Shown: positions 8,460 to 15,737 of the stretch, in pieces
Position numbering within the stretch: position 1 is the stretch's first letter
Layout: each line of letters begins with the position of its first letter
From: Sphingomonadales bacterium UBA2369
GTDB taxonomy: Bacteria > Pseudomonadota > Alphaproteobacteria > Sphingomonadales > Sphingomonadaceae
Reading direction: 5' to 3'
DNA length: 64,000 bases
Assembly (NCBI GenBank): GCA_002344055.1
Contig: DDTH01000002.1
Coordinates: 62,001-126,000, forward strand
The notes under the pieces: generated by a model
What the model was told of the DNA's origin: nothing
What the model saw: only the letters and a program-made list of their open reading frames with translations
The model's database searches: none
Translations under genes and position numbers: made by a program

Positions 8460-9866
8460 CTAGAATTGGTAGTAGATGAACGGCGCGACGCCTTCGGGCC
8501 GCATCGAATCGATGATCAGGATCAGCACGCCGATGCCGAGGCCCACGAGGACGCCCGGCATCGCCCGCACCTTGATCGCGACATTCTGAATCGCCCGCGG
8601 CGGCAGCGCGTGCAGCGCCATGCCGAAGACGATCAGGCCCAGCATCAGCGGCGTGAGCAAGGCGCTTTCCGCGCTGCCGCCCAGCCCGCCGAGGAAGGCC
8701 ATGGCGTCGGCGAAGGTGTGCGAGCGGAAAAATATCCAGCCCAGCAGCACGATGTGGAAGGTGATAATGATGCCGAGGAAGGCGGGCAGAGCCGGCCAGG
8801 TCTTCGGCTTGAACTCGCGCCACAAGCGCTCGATCGCCAGCACGCCGCCATGCAGCGCCCCCCAGATCACGAAGTTCCAGCTGGCGCCATGCCACAGGCC
8901 GCCCAGCAGCATGGTCGTGCCCAGCGCGAGGCAGAGCCGCGTGAGGCCGTGCCGCGAGCCGCCCAGCGAGATGTAGAGATAGTCGCGCAACCAGCTCGAC
9001 AGGCTGATGTGCCAGCGGCGCCAGAAATCCTGCAGCGAACGGGCGCGATAAGGCTGGTTGAAATTGTGCGGGAACCGGTAGCCGAGCAGTGCCGCAAGGC
9101 CGATCGCCATGTCGCTATAGGCCGAGAAGTCGCAATAGATCTGCACCGCATAGCCATAAGCGGCGAAGGTCAGATCGGTCGGGCTGTGGGCGGAGGGATC
9201 GAAGAAGACCGGATCGACGAAGTTGATCGCCAGTTCCGACGCGACCACACTTTTCTTGAACAGGCCCCAGACGATCAGCAGCACGCCCATCGCCGCCATG
9301 CCGCGGGTGATGCGCGGCGCTTCCTTGAATTGCGGGATGAGGTGCGAGGCACGGACAATCGGACCGGCGACGAGATGGGGGAAGAATGACATCAGGAGCG
9401 TCATGTCGAGCAGGCTGGCGGGCGCGGTCTGCCGCCGGAACACGTCGATGACGTAGCTCATCCCCTGGAAGGTGAAGAAGGAGACGCCGACCGGGAGGAT
9501 GACCTCCATGATGTAGAGGTCGCGCTCCCAGCCGATCGCGTGGAGGGTCGCTGAGACCTGCTCCATGAAGAAGCCGTAATATTTGAAGAAGCCCAGGATC
9601 AGCAGGTTCAGGACGATGCCGAGGATCAGCCAGGCCTTGCGCGCCCGCTCATTGTCGCCGGAGGCCAGGATCAGCCGCGCCGCGCCCCAGTTCAGGATGC
9701 CGCTGAGGATCAGAAGCGCGACGAAACGCCAGTCCCACGCGCCGTAGAAGACCCAGGAGGCGGCAAGCAGCAGGATCTTGCGCCACTCGTTGGAGCGCTG
9801 GAGGCTCCAGGTGGCGAGGAAGACCGCTAGGAAGAACCACCCGAAGGTGAGCGTCGGGAACAGCAC
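8460..9866 (-). CDS. MBOAT-family O-acyltransferase (AlgI/PatA-like)
   Basis: A polytopic membrane protein of 468 residues with many hydrophobic helices. It belongs to the AlgI/PatA/DltB group, which moves acetyl groups across the membrane for O-acetylation of cell wall or polysaccharide. YCDFSAYSDMAIG (244-256), FWRRWHISLSSWLRDYLYI with His286, and GGLWHGASWNF with the invariant His326 are diagnostic. It starts with GTG directly after the stop of the upstream SGNH gene. The two SGNH partners resemble the PatA-PatB or AlgI-AlgJ/AlgX arrangement. The substrate (peptidoglycan or an exopolysaccharide) cannot be read from sequence. Confidence 0.92.
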   Translation of the reverse strand: MLFPTLTFGWFFLAVFLATWSLQRSNEWRKILLLAASWVFYGAWDWRFVALLILSGILNWGAARLILASGDNERARKAWLILGIVLNLLILGFFKYYGFFMEQVSATLHAIGWERDLYIMEVILPVGVSFFTFQGMSYVIDVFRRQTAPASLLDMTLLMSFFPHLVAGPIVRASHLIPQFKEAPRITRGMAAMGVLLIVWGLFKKSVVASELAINFVDPVFFDPSAHSPTDLTFAAYGYAVQIYCDFSAYSDMAIGLAALLGYRFPHNFNQPYRARSLQDFWRRWHISLSSWLRDYLYISLGGSRHGLTRLCLALGTTMLLGGLWHGASWNFVIWGALHGGVLAIERLWREFKPKTWPALPAFLGIIITFHIVLLGWIFFRSHTFADAMAFLGGLGGSAESALLTPLMLGLIVFGMALHALPPRAIQNVAIKVRAMPGVLVGLGIGVLILIIDSMRPEGVAPFIYYQF

Positions 9867-11204
9867 TTACGGGCGCCGTCTAGCCGTACCGGACGGCTCC
9901 TCGATCTGACCGGGGTGAAGGAAACGCGGGCGCGATTGCTGCTGCGCCGGAGCCGGCGCCGGGGCGACCGGCAGCGTCGTGATGGGCCTCGGGCGCGGCG
10001 TCGAGGCCGCGGGCGCGACGCGCTCCAGATCGGCGAAGATCATCGCGCCGATCCGGTCCCCGCCCTCGCGCGTGAAGTGAACCATGTCACTGCGCATGAG
10101 GCCTGAGGTGAGCCAGGATTGCGAGGCGCAGCGGCCGCCCATCGCCTGCTCCCAATCCCAGAAGCCGAGGCGCAATTCGCGCGCGACGCGGCGCTGGATC
10201 GAACGGACGCCGTCGAGCAAATTGGGCGTGTACCAACCGGCCCCGCAGCTCGCGCCCATGCCGGCGCTGCGGCTGGCGGCGTCGGGCGCGCCCAGCAGCA
10301 TGATCGGCACGTCGCGGCCGGCATAGCGGCGGATGCGGGCGACCTGCGCGCGCAGCACCGCCTCATATTCCGGCGCGGTCAGGCGCGGGCTGAAGCCTTC
10401 ATTGGTGCCATAGGCCAGCACGATCATGTCCGGCTGATAGGCTTCCAGTTCCTCGCGCAGCACGTTTCCGTCGGTCCGGCCGAAATGTTCGAGCTGCGCG
10501 CCGATCACGCCGACGTTGGAGACGACGACGCCACCACCGTTGCGGAAGGTGGCGAAGGACGTGATGCTGACCGGACGATCATCCTGCGTGGTGATCGACG
10601 CGTTCGACAAGGGCGTGCGGCTGGTAAGGGTACGGCAGGCAGCGCCCTCCCGCCCGGCCTCGAGAGACCAGTTTTCGACCTGTGCGCCCATGCGCAGGGT
10701 TACCGCGCCCTGCCCCGGACCGGTGAGCGCGCAGACGATGGCGCGGTTGAAATCATAATCGCTGCTGTCGGTGGCGACGGCGAGATATTCGCCGCCGCGC
10801 CGCGCCGTGCGGGTGAAGCCGGACAGGCCGAGCGCCGGGCCGTTCGGCTGATGGCGATTGCCGAAGATGACGTTGGAGATCCAGCCTTCGCTCTCCGAGG
10901 CGGTGACGCCGAAGGTGAGATAGCCGCGATAGGGCCGGCCGGCCGCAAGCACACCCCGTCCGCCATTGCCGTAGCGCGCCTGCAGGCGGGTGCGCAGGCC
11001 GTTGGTGATCATGTCGCCGGCAGTGTGGCTGTCGCCGATCTGCAGAATGTGGACGGGATCGCCGCCGCTGCGCGCCTCGCGCAGCTTCGCGCCGAGTGCG
11101 GGCAGCACACCGCCGTCGCACAAGGTCGGGCTGTTGCAGCCAGCCGCCGCCCCGGTGACGCCTTGCAGCGCCCAGAAGCCGAGCAGAAGGCTGGAAACGC
11201 CCAT
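9867..11204 (-). CDS. Exported SGNH/GDSL hydrolase or acetyltransferase
   Basis: A 445-residue protein with an N-terminal signal peptide or anchor and an SGNH domain. Catalytic residues are Ser59 in QIGDSHTAG, Asn268 in YGTNEG, and Asp373/His376 in SDMVHF. The GDSHT form of the serine motif is common in SGNH proteins that work with MBOAT carriers. After about 395 the tail is proline/alanine rich. Its ATG overlaps the stop of the DUF459 gene (TGATG) and its stop abuts the MBOAT start. It could transfer acetyl groups to, or remove them from, a periplasmic glycan; sequence alone does not decide. Confidence 0.85.
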   Translation of the reverse strand: MGVSSLLLGFWALQGVTGAAAGCNSPTLCDGGVLPALGAKLREARSGGDPVHILQIGDSHTAGDMITNGLRTRLQARYGNGGRGVLAAGRPYRGYLTFGVTASESEGWISNVIFGNRHQPNGPALGLSGFTRTARRGGEYLAVATDSSDYDFNRAIVCALTGPGQGAVTLRMGAQVENWSLEAGREGAACRTLTSRTPLSNASITTQDDRPVSITSFATFRNGGGVVVSNVGVIGAQLEHFGRTDGNVLREELEAYQPDMIVLAYGTNEGFSPRLTAPEYEAVLRAQVARIRRYAGRDVPIMLLGAPDAASRSAGMGASCGAGWYTPNLLDGVRSIQRRVARELRLGFWDWEQAMGGRCASQSWLTSGLMRSDMVHFTREGGDRIGAMIFADLERVAPAASTPRPRPITTLPVAPAPAPAQQQSRPRFLHPGQIEEPSGTARRRP

Positions 11205-12124
11205 CAGCCGCGCGAGCCGCTATTGTTGCCGGCCGCCTGCTGGCTCTCCGGCGGGGCGGGAACGGACGCGATGATGCGGTCGGCCAGGCGGCGGGTCAGG
11301 CGCGAATAGCCGCGGAAGGTCATGTGAATGCCGTCATGGGCGCGGGCGTTGAAACGCTCGCCATCATCGTCGATCAGATAGGCGGAATAAGCGCCGTTGC
11401 TGTCCACGCTGGCTGGTACGGTATCGACGAACGGCACGCCGAGCTGCCCCATAAGCTGCGTGTAGAAGGCGTTCATCTGCCGGACGTTGCCGTCATATTC
11501 GGCCTCGCGCATCTTCGGCAGGCCGACCCAGTAGACAGCAGCACCACGGGCGCGGAGCAGATCGACGATCTCGCGCACCCGGCCGGAGACGATCTCCTTC
11601 CAGCGGTCGCTCATGAATTCCGAGCCGCGGCCGTCGACATAGACGCCCTGCATGTCGTTGGCGCCGAAGGACATGACGGCGATATCGACAGGCTGCGCGT
11701 CAATCCGGCGGCGCGTGTCGTCGAGCAAATTGGTGGTGCGGTAGCGGGTGAAGCCGGTCGCCTGGTGGCTGAACTTGTGGACCTCGAAATTCTCGCGGCC
11801 GCGCAACTGCTGGTACAGCGCCGAATAGATGCCGTCGCCGAAACTGTCGCCGAACACGCCGACATGGATTTTGCGGCCTTCGGCGCCCGCAGCCGCCAGG
11901 CGCGGCGTGCTTACGGTCGCGATTTCAGCAGGCGCGGCGGGCGTTGCCGCCGCCTCAGGTCCGGCCGCGGGCGTGCCGGCGACGGCCGCGGGGGCGCTGC
12001 CCTCCGGCGTGCTGGCGTCACTGCCGGCGACGAATGCCCAGGTGATGATTGCACCAAAGGCCAGCCCGATGAACAGGACGGCCGTGCGGTCCAGCAGAAA
12101 TGCAGCCTTACGCCCGAAACTCAC
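11204..12124 (-). CDS. Membrane-anchored SGNH protein, DUF459-like
   Basis: A 306-residue protein anchored by one N-terminal helix (about 14-33), followed by an alanine/proline linker (35-75) and an SGNH domain. Key residues are Ser94 in VFGDSFGDG, Asn156 in FGANDMQG, and Asp264/His267 in HDGIHMT. This pattern fits the DUF459 family, periplasmic SGNH proteins of alphaproteobacteria. It is the first gene of the four-gene operon and overlaps the next by one base (TGATG). Having two different SGNH enzymes with one MBOAT suggests one transfers and one removes or relays acetyl groups, which is inference. Confidence 0.83.
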   Translation of the reverse strand: MSFGRKAAFLLDRTAVLFIGLAFGAIITWAFVAGSDASTPEGSAPAAVAGTPAAGPEAAATPAAPAEIATVSTPRLAAAGAEGRKIHVGVFGDSFGDGIYSALYQQLRGRENFEVHKFSHQATGFTRYRTTNLLDDTRRRIDAQPVDIAVMSFGANDMQGVYVDGRGSEFMSDRWKEIVSGRVREIVDLLRARGAAVYWVGLPKMREAEYDGNVRQMNAFYTQLMGQLGVPFVDTVPASVDSNGAYSAYLIDDDGERFNARAHDGIHMTFRGYSRLTRRLADRIIASVPAPPESQQAAGNNSGSRG

Positions 12125-12242
12125 GCATCCGCACTCCCGCTCAAACCCGGCACGCTTGCGACGCGTATCAGGTCCCCACCGAACCGGACATTAACCCAGC
12201 CAGAGTCGCGGCGGCAAGCGTGGCGCCGCGCCGGGCGCGGAA

Positions 12243-12357
12243 AACCGCCCTTTTTGCGGTTAGCCGACGAGATTAGCGGCTGAGCAGGTCGCCATGTCCC
12301 TCGGGCATGGCTGTGGCTCGCGGGGCGAGCCACACCTGATCAGCCAACAATCTCGTC
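12243..12357 (-). other. Folded 3-prime element after ndk
   Basis: The end of ndk and its downstream region can pair with itself over about 90 bases. GACGAGATT (12266-12274) pairs with AATCTCGTC (12349-12357, inside the ndk coding end), GGCTGA (12278-12283) with TCAGCC (12340-12345), and AGGT with ACCT. Inside sit two hairpins: GCCATG/CATGGC and TGTGGCTCG/CGAGCCACA, the second a perfect 9-base stem. A further hairpin AACCGC/GCGGTT (12243-12261) follows on the minus strand with a short T run and may end the transcript. I do not recognise the whole as a known RNA family. Confidence 0.45.
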
Positions 12358-12762
12358 TGCCGAGAAGAAGAAGTCGATCTCGATCTTCGCATTCTCGTCG
12401 CTGTCCGAACCGTGCACCGAGTTCGCCTCGATAGATTCCGCTAGTTCCTTGCGGATCGTACCGGCATCGGCATTGGCAGGGTTGGTCGCGCCCATGATGT
12501 CGCGGTTGCGCTGCACGGCATTCTCGCCTTCCAGCACCTGCACGACGACCGGGCCGGAGGTCATGAAGGCGCACAGGTCGTTGAAGAAGGGGCGCTCGCG
12601 GTGGACGCCGTAAAAGCCTTCCGCCTGTTCCTTCGTCATCTGGATGCGCTTGGAGGCGACGACGCGCAGGCCGGCTTCCTCCAGCATCTTGGTGACGGCG
12701 CCGGTCAGGTTGCGGCGAGTGGCGTCGGGCTTGATGATCGAAAACGTGCGGGTGGTGGCCAT
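12340..12762 (-). CDS. ndk: Nucleoside diphosphate kinase
   Basis: Transfers the gamma phosphate from ATP to nucleoside diphosphates. The start at 12762 (MATTRTFSIIKPDATRRN) is the family N-terminus; a longer frame adds 40 unrelated residues. ATP-site residues are in IIKPDATRR, and the catalytic phosphohistidine is His117 in NSVHGSD. At 140 residues it is complete. It is last in the pepA/unknown/holC/ndk series, 77 bases after holC, so it may have its own promoter. Its final codons form part of the folded element described at 12243-12357. Confidence 0.98.
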   Translation of the reverse strand: MATTRTFSIIKPDATRRNLTGAVTKMLEEAGLRVVASKRIQMTKEQAEGFYGVHRERPFFNDLCAFMTSGPVVVQVLEGENAVQRNRDIMGATNPANADAGTIRKELAESIEANSVHGSDSDENAKIEIDFFFSADEIVG

Positions 12763-12839
12763 GACTGGTCCCAAAGCTCCATGATGTAATGGGGTGGATT
12801 TGGCGGCTCCCCTAGCGGGGCGAGCGCCGGGGAGCAAGA

Positions 12840-13277
12840 TCAGGGACCCTCGACCCAGCGGCCATTCTCGTCCTGCTTCCAATAATGGCGTTCGGCATCC
12901 TCGCGATCCTTGAGCGCGCGCCAGCTCGAACGGGCCTCGTCGATGGTGGCGCTGTCGAAGAAATAGAAAGCGCGGTCGAAGCCAAGCGCCTCGACGCGCC
13001 AGCGGCCGTCGGCCAGAGCGATATTGCGGGCGTTGTTGGCGGCCTCGCTCTCGCTGGCGATCAGGATGGGCTGGGTGGCGTCACGCTCCGAGCCGACGGC
13101 GGCGTGCGGCAGGAAGCTTTCCGGCGACTGCGTCCACAATTCGCGGTCGAGTCCCGCCACCCGCTCGGGCGCGGTCACGACCAGCAGCCGCTCGCCGGCG
13201 CCCAGCAATCTCTCGCAGATGCTTGGCAGGACCCGTTCGAGCGGCGTGGCGGTGAGGTGGTAGAAATCGATGCGCAT
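12840..13277 (-). CDS. holC: DNA polymerase III subunit chi
   Basis: Chi binds psi and single-strand DNA binding protein in the replisome clamp loader. The start MRIDFYHLTATPLERVLP at 13277 matches HolC proteins, and ERLLVVTAPERVAGLDRELWTQSPESFLPHA is the characteristic middle segment. The product is 145 residues. The ATG overlaps the stop of the upstream secreted unknown as TGATG. Proximity to pepA is seen in many proteobacteria; here an extra gene separates them. The C-terminal YWKQDENGRWVEGP is short and polar. Confidence 0.93.
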   Translation of the reverse strand: MRIDFYHLTATPLERVLPSICERLLGAGERLLVVTAPERVAGLDRELWTQSPESFLPHAAVGSERDATQPILIASESEAANNARNIALADGRWRVEALGFDRAFYFFDSATIDEARSSWRALKDREDAERHYWKQDENGRWVEGP

Positions 13278-14038
13278 CAGCCAGCCGGCCGATAGACCAG
13301 ACGGTGCGGAATGTAGAGGAAGACCTCGGTCACGCCGGCGCGACGCCATTGTACCGGGCGGTCCAGCCCTTGTGCCTCGACGCGCTGATCGTCGCCGAAG
13401 CGGGCGGCGATGGCGCGGGCGTCGGTGGCGATCTGATCGAGCAACTGGCCGCGATACTGATCCGGCGCGACGATCGAGAGCGTCAACGGCCCGTTGGCGC
13501 GCATTTCCGCCCGTCCTGCTCTGGGAACCGAGGCGATGAACTGTTCGAGCCGGGTGATCGCGGCATTGGCCTCGTCGGCGCTCGAGCCGAGGCGCGTCTT
13601 GATGAAGAACGCCACCCGTTCGCTGTCCGGCCGGCCGTCGCCCATGTAAGCCAGCGTGCGGTAATTTTCGGAGGTCAGCGGCACGACGAAGAAATCGGCG
13701 ATTGCCAGTTCGATATTGGCCCGCCGCGCGAGTTCCAGCGCGCTGCGCACCATCGTCATGATTTCCTCGCGGCGCGGACCCTGCTCGCGCGTGTCTCCCG
13801 CGATGATCACCGGGATCAGAGCATTGTCGGCGCGGCGGCGCATGCCCAAGGCCGGGAGCGAGCCGGCATCGTCGTCGCCGACCTCGATCACGCGATTGGT
13901 GCGGGTGTCGAAATAGTTCTGGGAGGCGCGGCTGGCGGTGACGACCACCTCGCCTTCATTGATGTCCTGTGCGGACGCCGGCACCGCGATCGTCAGCCCG
14001 GCCAAGGCGGCCCCGAACATGAGCATGGTCTTACGCAT
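13277..14038 (-). CDS. Secreted protein of unknown function with TonB-box-like start
   Basis: A 253-residue exported protein: signal peptide ending at about residue 23 (VPASAQ), then NEGEVVVTASR at 27-37, which looks like the TonB box of outer membrane receptors although no plug or barrel follows. The rest contains alternating helices and strands, for example LIPVIIAGDTREQGPRRE and IELAIADFFVVPLTSENYR. I do not recognise a family. The start at 14038 has a GAGGG ribosome binding site seven bases upstream. It sits between pepA and holC and overlaps holC by one base, so it is co-expressed with housekeeping genes. Confidence 0.75.
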   Translation of the reverse strand: MRKTMLMFGAALAGLTIAVPASAQDINEGEVVVTASRASQNYFDTRTNRVIEVGDDDAGSLPALGMRRRADNALIPVIIAGDTREQGPRREEIMTMVRSALELARRANIELAIADFFVVPLTSENYRTLAYMGDGRPDSERVAFFIKTRLGSSADEANAAITRLEQFIASVPRAGRAEMRANGPLTLSIVAPDQYRGQLLDQIATDARAIAARFGDDQRVEAQGLDRPVQWRRAGVTEVFLYIPHRLVYRPAG

Positions 14039-14109
14039 CAGTCCCTCCCTCGTGAACTGACGCGCAAGTGACGCCCGGAAAAGCCCGCCGTCAAGCGACC
14101 GCGAGCGGC

Positions 14110-15597
14110 TTACTTTGCCTCGTGATTCTCGGCGATGAAGCGGTCGAGCAAGGCGACGCCGAAGCCGGTTGCGCCCTTGTCGTAGAGGTGGCCGGGCTTT
14201 TCCGCCCAGACCATGCCGGCAATGTCGAGATGCGCCCATTTGACGCCCGGCTCGACGAAGCGCTGCAGGAAGCAGGCGGCGGTGATCGAGCCGCCTTCGC
14301 GCGAGGCGCTGTTCTTCATGTCCGCCACCGGCGAATCCATGATCTTGTCGTAAGCCTCGCCCACCGGCATCCGCCAGAGCTTGTCGCCCGTCTCCATGCC
14401 AGCCGAGGCAAGCGAAGCGGACAAGCCGTCGTCGTTGCTGAACATGCCCGCATATTCGTGGCCCAGACTGATGATGATCGCACCGGTCAGGGTGGCGAGA
14501 TCGACCACCACCTTCGGCTGATATTCGCGCTGCGCCCAGGTGAGCGCGTCGCACAGCACCAGCCGACCTTCCGCGTCGGTGTTGATCACCTCGATCGTCT
14601 GGCCGGACATGGAGGCGACGATATCGCCCGGGCGCTGGGCGCGGCCATCGGGCATGTTCTCGGCAAGCGCGCAGACGCCGACGACGTTCGCCTTCGCCTT
14701 GCGCCCGGCAAGCGTGCGCATCGCGCCAGCGACGGCACCGGCGCCACCCATATCCCACTTCATCGCTTCCATGCCCTGCGCGGGCTTGATCGAGATGCCG
14801 CCCGTGTCGAAGGTGATCCCCTTCCCCACCAGCACCACCGGAGTGGCATCGGGATCGGCGGCGCCGCGCCAGCGCATCGCCAGCAGACGCGGCTCATTCT
14901 CGGAACCCTGCGCGACGCCGAGCAAGGCGTTCATGCCGAGCTTCGCCATGGCGGCGCGATCCAGCACCTCGATCTCCACGCCCAGGCCTTCAAGCTCCTC
15001 GCGGCAGCGGGCGACGAAGCTTTCCGGATAGATGACGTTGGCAGGCTCGGTGACGAGATTGCGCGTCAGGTTGATGCCGTCGAGCAAGGCCGCGCGGTCG
15101 CTCCACAGATCGGCGGCGTCCGCGCCACCGCCGACGATGATCACTTCCTCCAGCGTCGGCTTCTGCTTGCGGCCGAGGCGGGTGCGGTAGAGGTCGTGGC
15201 GCCAGCTGCGCGCGGCAGCGCCGAAGCCGATCCGGGTCGCGGTCTCGCCGTCGAAATTGAGGCCGGTCAGGTCGATCACCAGCTTCGTTTCGCCGGACGT
15301 GAGCAGCTTGGCAGTCAGCGCGCCCCCGACCCGCTCGTAAATCGCCTCGTCGTCGCGCTTGCCGCCAAGGCCGACCAGCAGCACGCGCCGCGCCATGCCG
15401 CCGTCGTCCACAAACGTCTCGGCAATCGCCGCCAGCTCGCGCTCGAAGCGCTGCGCGTCGGCGGCGCGGGCCGCCAGCGTGCGCGCCGGTTCCGGGAAGC
15501 CCGCCAGCCGTTCCGACACCATATCCTCGCTCCAGGCGGGAATGGCGAGCGCATAGGCGCCGTCGGGACGCTGGGACGCGAAGCTGACTTTGAGCAC
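14110..15597 (-). CDS. pepA: Leucyl aminopeptidase (M17)
   Basis: A hexameric two-metal aminopeptidase of the cytosol. The GTG start at 15597 gives VLKVSFAS and is preceded by AAAGG at a suitable distance; the longer open frame upstream runs into the lptD promoter region. Metal and catalytic residues are in GKGITFDTGG (Lys259, Asp264), WDMGGAG (281-287) and NTDAEGR (339-345, Arg345 catalytic). The 495 residues are typical. The gene diverges from lptD across 140 bases and heads the series leading to holC and ndk. In E. coli PepA also binds DNA; nothing here tests that. Confidence 0.97.
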   Translation of the reverse strand: MLKVSFASQRPDGAYALAIPAWSEDMVSERLAGFPEPARTLAARAADAQRFERELAAIAETFVDDGGMARRVLLVGLGGKRDDEAIYERVGGALTAKLLTSGETKLVIDLTGLNFDGETATRIGFGAAARSWRHDLYRTRLGRKQKPTLEEVIIVGGGADAADLWSDRAALLDGINLTRNLVTEPANVIYPESFVARCREELEGLGVEIEVLDRAAMAKLGMNALLGVAQGSENEPRLLAMRWRGAADPDATPVVLVGKGITFDTGGISIKPAQGMEAMKWDMGGAGAVAGAMRTLAGRKAKANVVGVCALAENMPDGRAQRPGDIVASMSGQTIEVINTDAEGRLVLCDALTWAQREYQPKVVVDLATLTGAIIISLGHEYAGMFSNDDGLSASLASAGMETGDKLWRMPVGEAYDKIMDSPVADMKNSASREGGSITAACFLQRFVEPGVKWAHLDIAGMVWAEKPGHLYDKGATGFGVALLDRFIAENHEAK

Positions 15598-15737
15598 GAC
15601 AGATAACCTTTCAACTGAAACCGGGGGTCGCCCCATGGCGCGTCTGCGGCCGAGAGCGCCACCGATACACGGCGTATCGCACTGCCATTGCAGGCAAGCC
15701 CGGCGGGTGCAATAGGCTGGCGCGAGCGGCGGAGAGT

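Noticed and set aside
8449..8895. Long N-terminal extension of the small membrane protein
   Set aside because: It reads arginine-rich out-of-phase MBOAT sequence; the GTG at 8448 gives a sensible protein.
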